Source: Adiantum capillus-veneris
Lineage: Eukaryota; Streptophyta; Polypodiopsida; Polypodiales; Pteridaceae
Direction of reading: 5' to 3'
Assembly (NCBI GenBank): GCA_014529385.2
Contig: CM043945.1
Span: 140,286,241 to 140,350,240 of the forward strand
Length of the DNA: 64,000 nt
Shown in pieces: positions 38,001 through 50,000 of this stretch. Below the pieces are notes generated by a model, which had not been told where the DNA came from, ran no database searches, and worked only from the letters and a program-made list of their open reading frames with translations. Position numbers and translations under genes: made by a program. Position 1 is the stretch's first letter, and the number at the start of each line of letters is the position of its first letter.

Positions 38001-41000
38001 CCAATCGGAGCAGATAGTAAGTCATCAAGAGCGGCCCCTCAAGTCCGGAAAAATAACACGGAAGTATTTGATTAAGTTTAAGAACTATTCGAATCTAGAT
38101 GAACAATGGATGACGCAGGAGGAATTAGCAGCTTATCCCGAGATACTAGAGGTATATGTCCAAGCACTACAGTTGAGGTCACCTATTTAGAAGCCAGAGG
38201 GATGTTGCTAATTGGACTATTTTCTAATTTTTAATGATTAATTTCTTTCTCTAGGATATTTTATTGTGTACACTAAGAACTATTAAAAGATTGTAGCTAC
38301 AGGAAGCGCCATCAAGAACGGACAACTCTAATGTGTCATTTGATGGGTGACGGTAAACATCGCGAAGGAGTTTCCGTAAGTTCGGTGGAAAGGGCCGGGT
38401 TACGAGTGCCCCTGATGCGTCACATGATGGGTGACGGGTGCATCAGAAAGGGGGCATTCCGTAGGCTGAGGAGGAAATGCGAACTGAGTAAGAAAATACG
38501 CGTAAGAACGCAAGCACAAGAATAAAGATAGGTTCAAAGAAGCTTTTTACGAAAAGCAGGAACTTTCGCGGGAGGACAGATGCTTTCCCGCGAGGAGTCT
38601 GTGTCTGCATTGCATCTGTGCCCGTGTTCTGCACTCAGGGACGCTGGAATGTGTTCGTGTAGCATTGTTTTCACTAACTGAGTGAGTTTTTAAAGTTTAA
38701 ACAAGTTCACACTTTATTTTATAAAGTGGCCGGTCACTTTTAAGTGACCAGCCCTCTTATAATAAAAAAAGCAATGCTCTAAAAATCCTATGTTAAAACT
38801 CTACAAAAAAAGCCTACGCAAGGCTGGCTGAATTCAGCGATCTCTCTCTCTCATCTCGCTAGGGGCGCCAGGCTTTTGCTTTTCGGCTCCTATTCCCGCC
38901 GTGTGCAAGGGCCTATAAAAGGGCAGTTAGCGTTCCAGTTTTACAAACGCCAGGAGCAGCAGGAGGAGTTAGCGCTGAGAATTTGGAGCAGTCATTGCGA
39001 AGGAAATTCAGCAAGTGTTCGTGTGACGACTGAGTACGGAGGTCGCTTTTCCAAGCAAGGAGCTACAGGCATAATTTGTTGATACGCATTGCGAGCTATT
39101 ACTTTGTGTGGTTGTTTTGTAGGAATCCTCCCTCACGGGAAGTACGACCTTTACATCTAAGTCCCTCTCGGGAAGTACGGCCTCGTCCCTTACGGGAAAG
39201 TACGGCCTCGTGCCTAAGTCCTTCACGGGAAAAGAACGACCTTCGGGTCTAAGATTACTGAACGGAGGGGTTTCCTCGGATTCTTGTGCTTGTATATGAA
39301 CTCTCCCTGAATAAAGAATACTCTTGACGGGGGGGGGGGGGGGGGACCAACCCATCTTTTGGTCCCCAATACTGTGTCGATCTTCTCCTTTCTCTCACAT
39401 TTGCAAAGTATTTTATTTTTCAGATTTCTAAGTGCTCGTGTACGCTCCCGTTTTGTGACAGAATGTGACGTGCTTGAATGCATACTTTTCAGCTTTTCAT
39501 GAACAATCCGCATAAATCCGTGCTCATTCATGAGTCAAACGTGCTCAACGTACAATATGTCATGCCTAGGAAAAGGGATCACATAAAGACGCTGATTAAA
39601 ATACAGGAAACGATCACGAATGAAACACTCAAACAATGCGTGCTGACGAATCATTCGAACACATAGTACTTCCTGTAAAGGTTCTTTGGACCTAGGCCAA
39701 GATCGGTTCTTCGTGACTGATCGAATCTGCAACGAGGTTAGCTTCGCTAGAAAAAGCATCAACTAACACATCATCCTTGTGAACAATCACATCATCTTCA
39801 TGCAACTCATCATGCTTGTGAGAAATCACATCATGATCATGCAAATCATCATGCTTGTGAGAAATCACATCTTGATCATCATGCTTATCTATTAGGTGCA
39901 GCAGAATAAATGTTGCGCTTTGCTCAAGATGAGTGCTCCGAACTGTGCCCAAGGTTCCTTTTGTTCTTATGGAAGGTAGAGTCTTCTGTTCTTGATGAGA
40001 GAATGCTATGATCACAAACAAAGTGAATGGACACTGTGCGTGCAAGTGTATGAGACTGAGAGATAGAGAGAGAAGAGAGATATGACACCAGAGACGTAAA
40101 ACCCTCCTCCGAAGGCCCCACTCTCGTCCGTGAGAGTGGTCTACTTATGATTGCACAATATGGTACAATGGTGATGCATGAGACGGATGCAAGTCTAGGC
40201 TATGTCGACGATGACGACGGTGATGACGAAGTCGACCCAAGGGTTGAAATCTGCAATCTTTCTACTGCTGTCCAAAAACGATATGGGTTGAAATCTGCGA
40301 CTAGTCCGAAAACGCTGATTTGGGGGCTGTTTTCTGTGGGTCTTTGACGCTGAAAATCTGCAGCTTTAGGGCTGAAAAATGAGGTTTCTTTAGGCTGAAA
40401 ACTGATGGTCTTACCGGTCCGAATCTGCTACTTCCTAAGGGGCTGATCTTGCAGGTTCTTTAATGATGAAAAACGCTGCATGTTGAATCTGCAAAGGCTG
40501 AAGTTGAGACCAAAAACGCTAGAGATTGGTATCTGTAAAAACGCTAGTAGCTGGGTTCTATTGGCTATGCAGATCTGATGCAAAAACGCCAGGCTGAGGA
40601 TGCTTCCAAAAACGCTAGGTGCTGCGGGAAGATCTGGTGCAAAAACGCCAAAGGGCTGGGCTTGCTGTCGATGGTGTATCTGCTGAAAACGCTATGAGAT
40701 GCTGAAGATGGAAACGCTAGGGGAGGTTCTTCTGGCTTGGAGGGAATCCACCAAGGGTCTTGTTGGAGAAGTTGCCTGCTCAGCTTGGCTCATGTTGCCT
40801 CTTCTACCATTTAGTGCTAGTCTAGGTTTTCTTATATACAAACTTACTCAATTTTCCCTGCCTACTTTCCAACAAAAGTCACTGGAAAATAATAAGTGAA
40901 AAATGTCAAAAATAGGGAAAATAGGCTAAATGCACTGGAAAATTCCCCTGAAGGATTTTGATGGATTCTGATGGGCATGCTTATGATCATGCTGTGTGCA

Positions 41001-44000
41001 ACCAGAGGATATGCATCTACACTAAGTGACTGGTCATGCACGGTCTACGAATAGACTCACAAAAGTACCAGATCACTTCTAAATCTAGACTGACTGGACT
41101 GACTGAACCCTTGTCGTGATGTAGCTTTGTCCACGGACACATAGGGTTGGATGTGTCACGTGACATCCCCTCCTTTTCAAAGTGAGGTACTGGTACCGAA
41201 CTGTATGGCATCGAGGGAGATCGCCAAAAGCATCCAGAATCCTGGAAGGGACTCTTCGTCGGCCCACTCTGATGTGTGGGTCGTGCGGTACTTAAACTTC
41301 ATAAAGGTCTGCAACGCTTATTTCTTTGGGCCGCGCCGAAAGCGACAAAGTTTTCTGTGGCTCCTTCTATGCTTCAACTTCGTAGAGTCATGCTTCTTTC
41401 TTCTTCAAGAATCTCCCTGGCTGAAAATTCCTGAAACCATTTCTAACACAAAACCATGAACATACCCATTTCATGTAAAGTGAGGGGAAGAAGTCTTGTC
41501 TTCTCTAAAGACTGTGTATGCAATGTAGATGAACATAGAGACAAAGTGACAAACCGTTCATCAAACACATGCAAACAATGAGATCGAATCTTTCTCTTGA
41601 GATCTAGAGCAATCAATTGTGGCAATTCACAACAGAAATGCCCATGCTTGGTGCTCATACTTTCATGTGCTCTTTCTACAACTGTGTCATGCCAAGGAAG
41701 AGACATGGAATGTGACTTCCTTGAATGCATACTTGTCAGCTTTTCATGAATAATCCGCATACATCCGTGCTCATCCATGAGAGAAACGAGCTCAACGTAC
41801 AATTATGTCATGCCTAGGAAAAGGGATCACATAAAGACGTTGACTAAAATACAGGAAACGATCACGAATGAAGCACTCGTACAATGCGTGCGTATCAATC
41901 ATGCGAACACATAATACTTCCTGTGAGGGTTCTTTGGACCTAGGCTCGAGAGCCAAGATCGGTTCTTCCTGAATGATCGAATCATCCTGTGGGGGTTCTT
42001 TGGACCTCGACTCGAAAGCCAAGATCGGTTCTTTGTGATTGATCGAATCTACAACGAGGTTAGCTTCGCTAGAAAAAGCATCCACTAACACATCATCCTT
42101 GTGAACAATCACATCATCTTCATGCAACTCATCATGCTTGTGAGAAATCACATCTTGATCATGCAAATCATCATGCTCATCATTAACATCCAAATCATCA
42201 TGCTTATCATTGTCAATCAAATCATCATGCTTCTCATAATCGTGCAAATCTTGTGTGTCATGCTTGGGAGAAGAAGAGACTGAAAGAGTCCTTCTCCTGA
42301 ATCCTTTCAATCTTGTCCTGCATATGAGCAATGAGAGAGGGAGAATGAACAATATCCTCTCCACGAATGACAATGGGAGAATCACTTTTGGCATGGAGAG
42401 TGAGAGTGTTAGCCTCCCAATCAATGAGAGGGTTACAATCACGAAACCACTGAATGCCCAAAATCATATCACATCCTGAGAGAGGAGAGACAACAAATCT
42501 TCTAGTGAAGGCAGCTTGTTGAATTGCAAACAACACACCAAGACACTCCTGCGTGATGAGAGCGTCCATACCGGGAACAAAGCCAGAGACCTCGAGAGGA
42601 GATTTCTGACTAACTTCTAGGCAGGCTCTCTCAACAAGAGAGAGACTGATCACATCATGCATACTACTTGGGTCAGACAATATGACAAAACACTGCCCCG
42701 ACACCTGACCATAACATTTAATGAGAGAATCATCAATGGGAGGGTCATGAGAAACTTGGGGCACACTCGTGGTATCATTAATTGCATTGACAGAGGAAGT
42801 GGGTTCTGTGGATTCTTTAGATTCATTCGATTCAAGCTTAGGACATGTTCTTTGTATGTGACCCTTAATGTGACAATGAAAACAACGACCTTCCTTAGAA
42901 TAAGTGCGTTGCTCTTCCGACGTGATGTATCCTCCTACAATTCCTTGTGCTACCTTTTCATCTGGAGTAAGCTTAGGTTTAGCAATTGTGTTAGCCTTAC
43001 CCTTAGATTCATTGGAAGAATTCTTTTCTGAGAGACTGTTGGAAGATTGGTTAGAAGAGTTACCATTCTTGCCGTTCTTACTGTTCTGAGGGTTCTGAGA
43101 AATCTGCGAGGTACTTGTGGAAGTCTTGTTCTCCTTAGGCTTTCCCTTGTTGTGCTTCATCTCCTGTGCGAGAGCAATCGCTACCTCCTTGTTGAGATCG
43201 ATTGGGTCGAAGACTTCTACATCAAACTTGATATAATCGTCTAACCCAAAAAGGAATGCCTCTTTGCGTTCATCATCCGACTTGCGTAATTGGGTACCTA
43301 GCTGCAAAACACGATCAGAAAAAGACATAACCGGTATACCATTTTGCTTGAGAGCGCGCCAATCGTCCTTCAATCGTGCGAGGTACCGAGGTGGCATAAA
43401 CCGCGCCATGAGCTTGTCTTGGAAATCAGCCTAACTGAAGGACAGGGGCGTGAGTTCGTCGGCTTCCTCTAGGTGCGCGGCTAGCTGTGCCTCTTGCCAA
43501 GGTGGTATCAATTGATGGCATCACCGGCAAGGTACATAGCTGCCGTCAATACCTTGCTATTCCCTGTCTTCTTAGTTGTCGCAAAAGAAGCATTAAATTG
43601 ATGCAACCAAGAATGAATAACCGTAGCATCCATCTTACCATCATACTTACTGAAAGTCAACTTCTCTGTGACTAGATGGGTGGAATCCGCATCGTGGCTT
43701 GTGCCACTTGAAGAACTCCCACGATCTTTGGCTGGTTCGGACTTCGAGGCAAGTACTTGTTGAACCAATTCTTGAGTGCGTAGTTCTCTTTGAGCCTCAT
43801 GCTCGATCTCCAAGGCCACTCTTTGAGCTTCACGCTCGGCCTTTCTTTCTGTTTTTCTTTCGTTTCGTTCATCGCGCTCGCGTTCTAAAGCAAGGCGATT
43901 TGCTTCTTGTTGTGCGGCAATTCTTTCGTTTCTTTCGTCGCGCTCTCGGTCCTTAGCTTCCTGTTGTGCGGCAATTCTTTCGTTTCTTCCGTCGCGCTCG

Positions 44001-47000
44001 CTGTCCTTAGCTTCCTATTGTTCTGCTTTTCCTGCCAGTTGTGCCAACACAACTCGATTCATTTCTTGTTGTTGTGCCATCATGTCCAACATCGACTTAA
44101 CCATCGCCTCCATAGAAGGTCGTACAACTCGTGGCGTAGATGGCGAAGGGGGAGGGTCGGAAAAATCTCTTGGTGGGGAGAACTCCTCGTCGCCTCTCTC
44201 ATGCTCACCACGTGTATGCGAAGTATCCATTCTGCTTCGGGTGATGACCATGCACTAGGGTCTTGGGTTCTTGGGGGTCTTGAGGTTCTTGAGATTCTTG
44301 AGGGTCTTGAGGTTCTTGAGGTTTTCTTTCACTTGCAAACCACGTTTGAGAAGGATCTTCTCTTCACCCGAGTTCTACTCCTTTCCGTGGGCGGCCTTGC
44401 GCTCACACCAAGGTTTCTTTTTACCACCTCATGTCGATTGGCCGGCCGCTAAGTGCACGGTCCACTCTCAATGAGTGAAAAGAGACACAAGGGGAAGCTG
44501 GACAAGCCCTTCTTTCTTGGAATTCCTGTCACTCTTCAAAAACACGATTAGGAATCAACACGCCCAAGAGAACTTGGGTTCGTGCGACCTCAACAAGCCA
44601 AAAAAATTCTTGTGATTCTTGTGGTTCTTTCCTTGAGTGATACAGAACACTGTCAAAGCTCTGATACCAATGTTAGGTGCAGCAGAATAAATGTTGCGCT
44701 TTGCTCAAGATGAGTGCTCCGAACAGTGCTCAAGGTTCCTTTTGTTCTTATGGAAGGTAGAGCCTTCCGTTCTTAATGAGAGAATGCTATGATCACAAAC
44801 AAAGTGAATGGACACTCTGCGTGCAAGTATATGAGACTAAGAGATAGAGAGAGAAGAGAGATACGACACCAGAGACGTTTTAAAACCCTCCTTCGAAGGC
44901 CCCACTCTCGTCGGCGAGAGTGGTCTACTTATGATTGCACAATATGGTACAATGGTAATGCATGAGACGGATGCAAGTCTAGGCTATGTCGACAATGACG
45001 ACGGTGATGACGAAGTCGACCTAAGGGTTGAAATCTGCAATCTTTCTACTGCTGTCCAAAAACGATATGGGCTGAAATCTGCGACTAGTCCAAAAACGCT
45101 GATTTGGGGGTTGTTTTCTGTGGGTCTTTGACGTTGAAAATCTGTAGGTTTAGGGCTGAAAACTGAGGTTTCTTGAGGCTTAAAACCGATGGTCTTACCG
45201 GTCCGAATCTGCTACTTCCTAAGGGGCTGATCTTGCAGGTTCTTTAATGATGAAAAACGTTGCATGCTGAATCTGCAAAGGCTGAAGTTGAGACCAAAAA
45301 CGCTAGAGGTTGGTATCTGTAAAAACACTAGTGGCTGGGTTCTATTGGCTATGCAGATCTGATGCAAAAACGCCAGGCTGAGGATGCTTCCAAAAACGCT
45401 AGGTGCTGTGGGATGCTGCGGGAAGATCTGGTGCAAAAACGCCAAAGGGCTGGGCTTGCTGCCGATGGTGTATCTGCTGAAAACGCTATGAGATGCTGAA
45501 GATGGAAACGCTAGGGGAGGTTCTTCTGGCTTGGAGGGAATCCACCAAGGGTCTTGTTGGAGAAGTTGCCTGCTCAGCTTGGCTCATGTTGCCTCTTCTG
45601 CCATTTAGTGCTAGTCTAGGTTTTCTTATATACAAACTTACTCAATTTTCCCTACCTACTTTCCAACAAAAGTCACTGGAAAATAATAAGTGAAAAATGT
45701 CAAAAATAGGGAAAATAGGCTAAATGCACTAAAAAATTCCCCTGAAGGATTCTGATGGGAATGCTTATGATCATGCTGTGTGCAACCACAGGATATGCAT
45801 CTACACTAAGTGACTGGTCATGCACGGTCTACGAATAGACTCACAAAAGTGTCAGATCACTTCTAAATCTATACTGACTGGACTGACTGGACTGACTGAA
45901 CCCTTGTCGTGATGTAGCTTGTCCACGGACACATAGGGTTGGATGTGTCACGTGACATTATCATTGTCATTCATATCATCATGCAAATCATTGTCATTCA
46001 AATCATCATGCTTCTCATAATCATGCAAATCCTGTGTGTCATGCTTTGGAGAAGAAGAGACTGACAGAGTCTCCTTTTTCCGGAATCTCTTGCATCTGTG
46101 CCTGAACTTGAGAAAAGAGTCGCAAGAATTCTTTCATGTGTTGGTCGCTCTTTTCTTTTATGGCTTTGCTCTCCCGATCAAATTCTGCTTGTCTTGCTTT
46201 GTTCTCGCGATCAAATTTGGCTTGACTTTCTTTTTCTTCCAAGTCGTACTGACGCTCTATGGCTGCCATTTCTTCTATGTAGACCTTTCTGTCTACTTCT
46301 CTTTCTGCTTTCCGTGCTTCGCGGTCTAACTTCATGTCCATCACCATCTTGTCGAAAGCCTCCATAGGAGTTAGTGCAATCCTTGACGTAGATGGGTAAG
46401 GGGGAGGGTCGGAAAAACCTCCTGGTGGGAAAAAATCTTCTTCGCCTCTCTCATGCTCACCACCTCCAAGCGAAGTATCCATTCCGCTTAGAGTAATGAC
46501 CATCCACTAAAGTCGTGGTTCTTGTGGGTTCTTGTGGTCTTGGGTTCTTGTGGTCTTGGGTTCTTAAGTTCACGAGGAACTTGGGTTCTTGGGGTTCTTG
46601 AGGTTCTTGAGGGTCTTGAGATTCTTGAGGTTCTTGAGGTTTTCTTTCGCTTGCAATCTGTGTTTGAGAAGGATCTTCTCTTCGCCCGAGTTCTACTCTT
46701 TTTCGCAGGCGCACCCCTTGGCGGCCTTGCGCTCACACCAAGGTTGCTTTTTCCCACCTCACGTCGATTGGCCGGCCGCTAAGTGCAAGGTTCGCTCTCA
46801 AGGAGTGAAAAGAGACACAAGGGGAGGCTGGACAAGCCCTTCTTGCTTGAGATTCCTGTCACTCTTCAAAAACACGATTAGGAATCGACACGCCGAAGCG
46901 AACTTGGATTCGTGCGACCGCAACAAGCAAAAAAATTTCTTGTGATTCTTGTGGTTCTTTCCTTGAGTGATACAGAACACTGCCAAAGCTCTGATACCAA

Positions 47001-50000
47001 TGTTAGGTGCAACGGAATGAATGTTTGCGCTACGCTCAAGATGAGTGCTCCGAACTGTGCTCAAGGTTACTTTTGTTCTTACGGAAGGGAGAGCCTTCCG
47101 TTCTTAATGAGAAAATGCTATGATCACAAACAAAGTGAATGGATACTGTGCGTGCAAGTGTATGAGACTGAGGGATAGAGAGAGAAGAGAGATACGACAC
47201 CAGAGACGTTATAAAACCCTCCTTCGAAGGCCCCACTCTCGTCGGCGAGAGTGGTCTACTTATGATTGCACAAACTCGTACAAACTGAATGCATGTGACT
47301 GATGCAAGTCTAGGTTATGTTGACGACGACGACGGAGATGACGAGGCCGACACTAGGGCTGAAATCTGCAATCTTTTATTTGCTACCCAAAAACGCTATG
47401 GGCTGAAATTTGCTACAATCCAAAAACGCTGATTTGGGGGGCTGTTTCTGTGGGTCTTTGTCGCTGAAAATCTGCAGGTTTAGGGCTGAAAACTGAGGTT
47501 CTTTAAGGTTGAAAACTGATGGTCTTTCCGGGCTGAATCTGCTACCTTTTTCAGGGCTGAAATTGCAGGTTCTTCATGGCTGAAAAATGCTGCTCGTACC
47601 TGCTGAAAACACTAGGCTAGAACTGATGTCAAAAACGCTAGGTTGCTGAGCTTTGCAAAAACGCTAGCTGATGGATCTGTGGCGATGGTTGCTAATGCAA
47701 AAACGCTAGTGGCTGGAACTGCCTGGTGAGGATGCTTGCTGAAGAAAACGCTAGATCTGGGTCTTGCTTGGAGGGAGTCCACCAAGGGGTCTTGTTGAGA
47801 AGTCTGCTGAGCTTGGCTCCTGTTGCCTCTTTTGCCATTTAGTGCTAGCCTAGGTTTTCTTATATACAAACTTACTCAATTTGCCCTACCGACTTTCCAA
47901 CAAAAGTCACTTAAAAATAATAAGTGAAAAATGTCAAAAATAGGTAAAATAGGCTAAATACACTAGAAAGTTCCCTTGAAGGATTCTGATGGATTTTGAT
48001 GGGAATGCTTATGATCATGCTGTGTGCAATCAGAGGATATGCATCTACACTAAGTGACTGGGCATGCACGGTCTACGAATAGACTCACAAAAGTGCCAGA
48101 TCACTTCTAATCTAAACTCTAATCTAGACTGACTAGACTGACTGAACCCTGATCATGTTGTAGCTCGTCCACGGACACATAGGGTTGGATATGTCATGTG
48201 ACAATCAATTTAATGCTTATTTTCGACAACTAAGAAGACAGGAAATAGCAAGGTTTTGACGGCAAATATGTACCTTGCCGGTGATGCCATTACTTGGTAC
48301 CATGCATGGCAAGAAGCACAATTGATCGCGCACCTAGAGGAAGCCGAAGAAGGTACGCCCCTTTCCTTCAATTGGGCCGACTTCCAAGACAAGCTCAAAG
48401 GGCGGTTTATGCCCCCACAGTACCTAGCACGGTTGAAAGACGATTGGCACAGTCGCAAGCATAATGATATGCCAATTATGTTTTCCTCTAATCGTGTTTT
48501 GCAGCTCGGCACCCAATTACGCAAATCGGATGATGAGCGCAAGGAGGCCTTCATGTTCGGGTTGGACGAATATATCAGGTTTGATGTCGAAGTCCTCCAC
48601 CCAATCGATCTCAACAAGGCGGTAGCGATTGCTCTTGCACAGTAGATTAAGCACAACAAGGGAAAGCCTAAGGAAAACAAGACTTCCACAAGTACCTCTC
48701 AGACTTCTCAGAACCCTCAGAACGGTAAGAACAATAACTCTTCTAACCAATCTTCCGATAGTCTCTCAGAAAAGAACTCTCAAAATGAACCTAAGGGTAA
48801 GCTAACACAATTGCTAAACCTAAGCTCACTCCAAATAAAAAGGCAGAATAAGAAATTTTAGGAGGATACATCACATCGGAAGAGCAAAGCATTTATTCTA
48901 AGGTCATCGTTTTCATTGTCACATTAAGGGTCGCGTACAAAGAACATGTCCTAAGCTTGAATCTAATGACACTAAAGAACCCACAGAACCCACTTCCTCT
49001 GTCAATGCAATAAATGAGAACACGAATGTGACCCAAGTTTCTTATGATCCTCCCATTGATGAGTCTCTCATTAAGTGTTATGGTCATGTGAATGGTCAAC
49101 GTTTTGTCATATTGTTTGACCCAGGTAGTATGTATGATGTGATTAGTGACTCTTGTCGAAAGAGCCCGCTTGGATAACCGGTTAGCAAGACATCTCCTTT
49201 CGAGGTGTCTGGCTTCGCTCCCGATATGGACTCTCTCATCACGAAAGAATGCCTTGATGTTTTGTTCACTGTTCAACATGCATCCTTCCGCAAAAAATTT
49301 GTAGTCTCTCCTCTCTCAGGATGTGATATGCTTTTAGGCATTCGATGGTTTCGTGAGCATAACCCTCTCATTGATTGGGCAGCTAATACGTTCACTTTCA
49401 ATGCTAAAAGTGACTCTCCCATTGTCATTCGTGGGGAGCAAGTTGTTCATTCTTCATCTCTCATTTCTAATGTGCAGGCGAAGATTGACACGATTCAGGA
49501 GAAGGAGACTCTCTCAGTCTCGTCTTCTCCAAAGCATGACACACATGATTTGGATGATAATGACAAGCATGATGAATTACATGATGATGATAAGCATGAT
49601 GAATCGCATGATAATGATTTGCATGATCAAGATGTGATTATTCACGAGCATGATGATTTGCATGATCCAGATGTGATCGTTCACAAGGATGATGGTTTAG
49701 TTGATACTTGTTCTAGTGAAGCTAACCTCATTGCAGATTCGATCAATCATGAAGAACCGATCTTGGCTCTCAAGTCGAGGTCCCAAGAACCCCCACAGGA
49801 AGTACTATGTGTTCGAATGATTAGTCAACACGCATTGTTCGAGTGCTTCATTCGTAATGCTTTCCTGTATTTTAGTCATCGTCCTTATGTGATCCCTTTT
49901 CACAGGCATGCCATATTGCACGTTGAACACGATTCACTCACGAATGAGCACGGATGTATGCGAATTTCTCATGGAAAGATGAAATGTTTGCATTCAAGGA

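Larger units (their letters stand above)
32174..39460 (+). mobile_element. Gyp-1: Ty3/Gypsy chromovirus, full length but defective
   Basis: 7,287 bp. LTRs lie at 32174-33433 and 38203-39460, with flanking GAATG at 32169-32173 and 39461-39465. A primer site containing TGGTATCAGAGC starts at 33435, and a purine tract (agaagccagaggga, 38189-38202) precedes the 3' LTR. Domains run in Ty3/Gypsy order: gag, CCHC, protease, RT, RNase H, integrase, chromodomain. By eye the two LTRs differ at roughly 40 positions (about 3 %), mostly transitions. It sits in the C-terminal domain of DHR-e and is the only element in the window with a complete enzyme set. Confidence 0.95.
39890..45957 (-). mobile_element. 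DHR-f: complete non-autonomous LTR retrotransposon
   Basis: 6,068 bp. LTRs lie at 39890-41165 and 44671-45957, with flanking TTATC at 39885-39889 and 45958-45962. The primer site TTGGTATCAGAGC (44670-44658) is a perfect initiator-Met match, and the polypurine tract is at 41181-41166 (sense). The 3.5-kb interior is fully used by gag coiled coil, gag core, knuckle, protease-like domain, Asp/His-rich domain and C-terminal domain. There is no RT, RNase H or integrase. It is inserted within the Asp/His-rich region of DHR-e, so it is one of the youngest insertions here. Confidence 0.92.
30410..48203 (-). mobile_element. DHR-e: DHR copy lacking gag core and protease, hosting Gyp-1 and DHR-f
   Basis: LTRs lie at 30410-31622 and 47001-48203, with flanking ATCAA at 30405-30409 and 48204-48208. 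Removing Gyp-1 and DHR-f with one copy of each 5-bp duplication leaves about 4.4 kb. Primer site TTGGTATCAGAGC is at 47000-46988 and the polypurine tract at 31639-31623 (sense). Its interior has an alternative coiled-coil gag N-terminus (46503-46039) joined directly to the Asp/His-rich domain. The gag core, CCHC knuckle and protease found in DHR-b, -c and -f are absent. Paired LTRs and a perfect target duplication show that it arrived by retrotransposition, so it was mobilised in trans. Confidence 0.85.

Noticed and set aside
33504-38190. In-frame stops of Gyp-1 read as programmed readthrough or RNA editing
   Set aside because: There are eight stops plus a frameshift scattered through all domains. 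Pseudogene decay is the simpler explanation, and nuclear transcripts are not known to be edited this way.
49353-49637. Met/Ile/Leu-rich frames opposite or shifted to the Asp/His array
   Set aside because: They are shadow frames of the repeated gatgat/catgat codons. The Asp/His frame is the one shared among copies and continuous with the protease.
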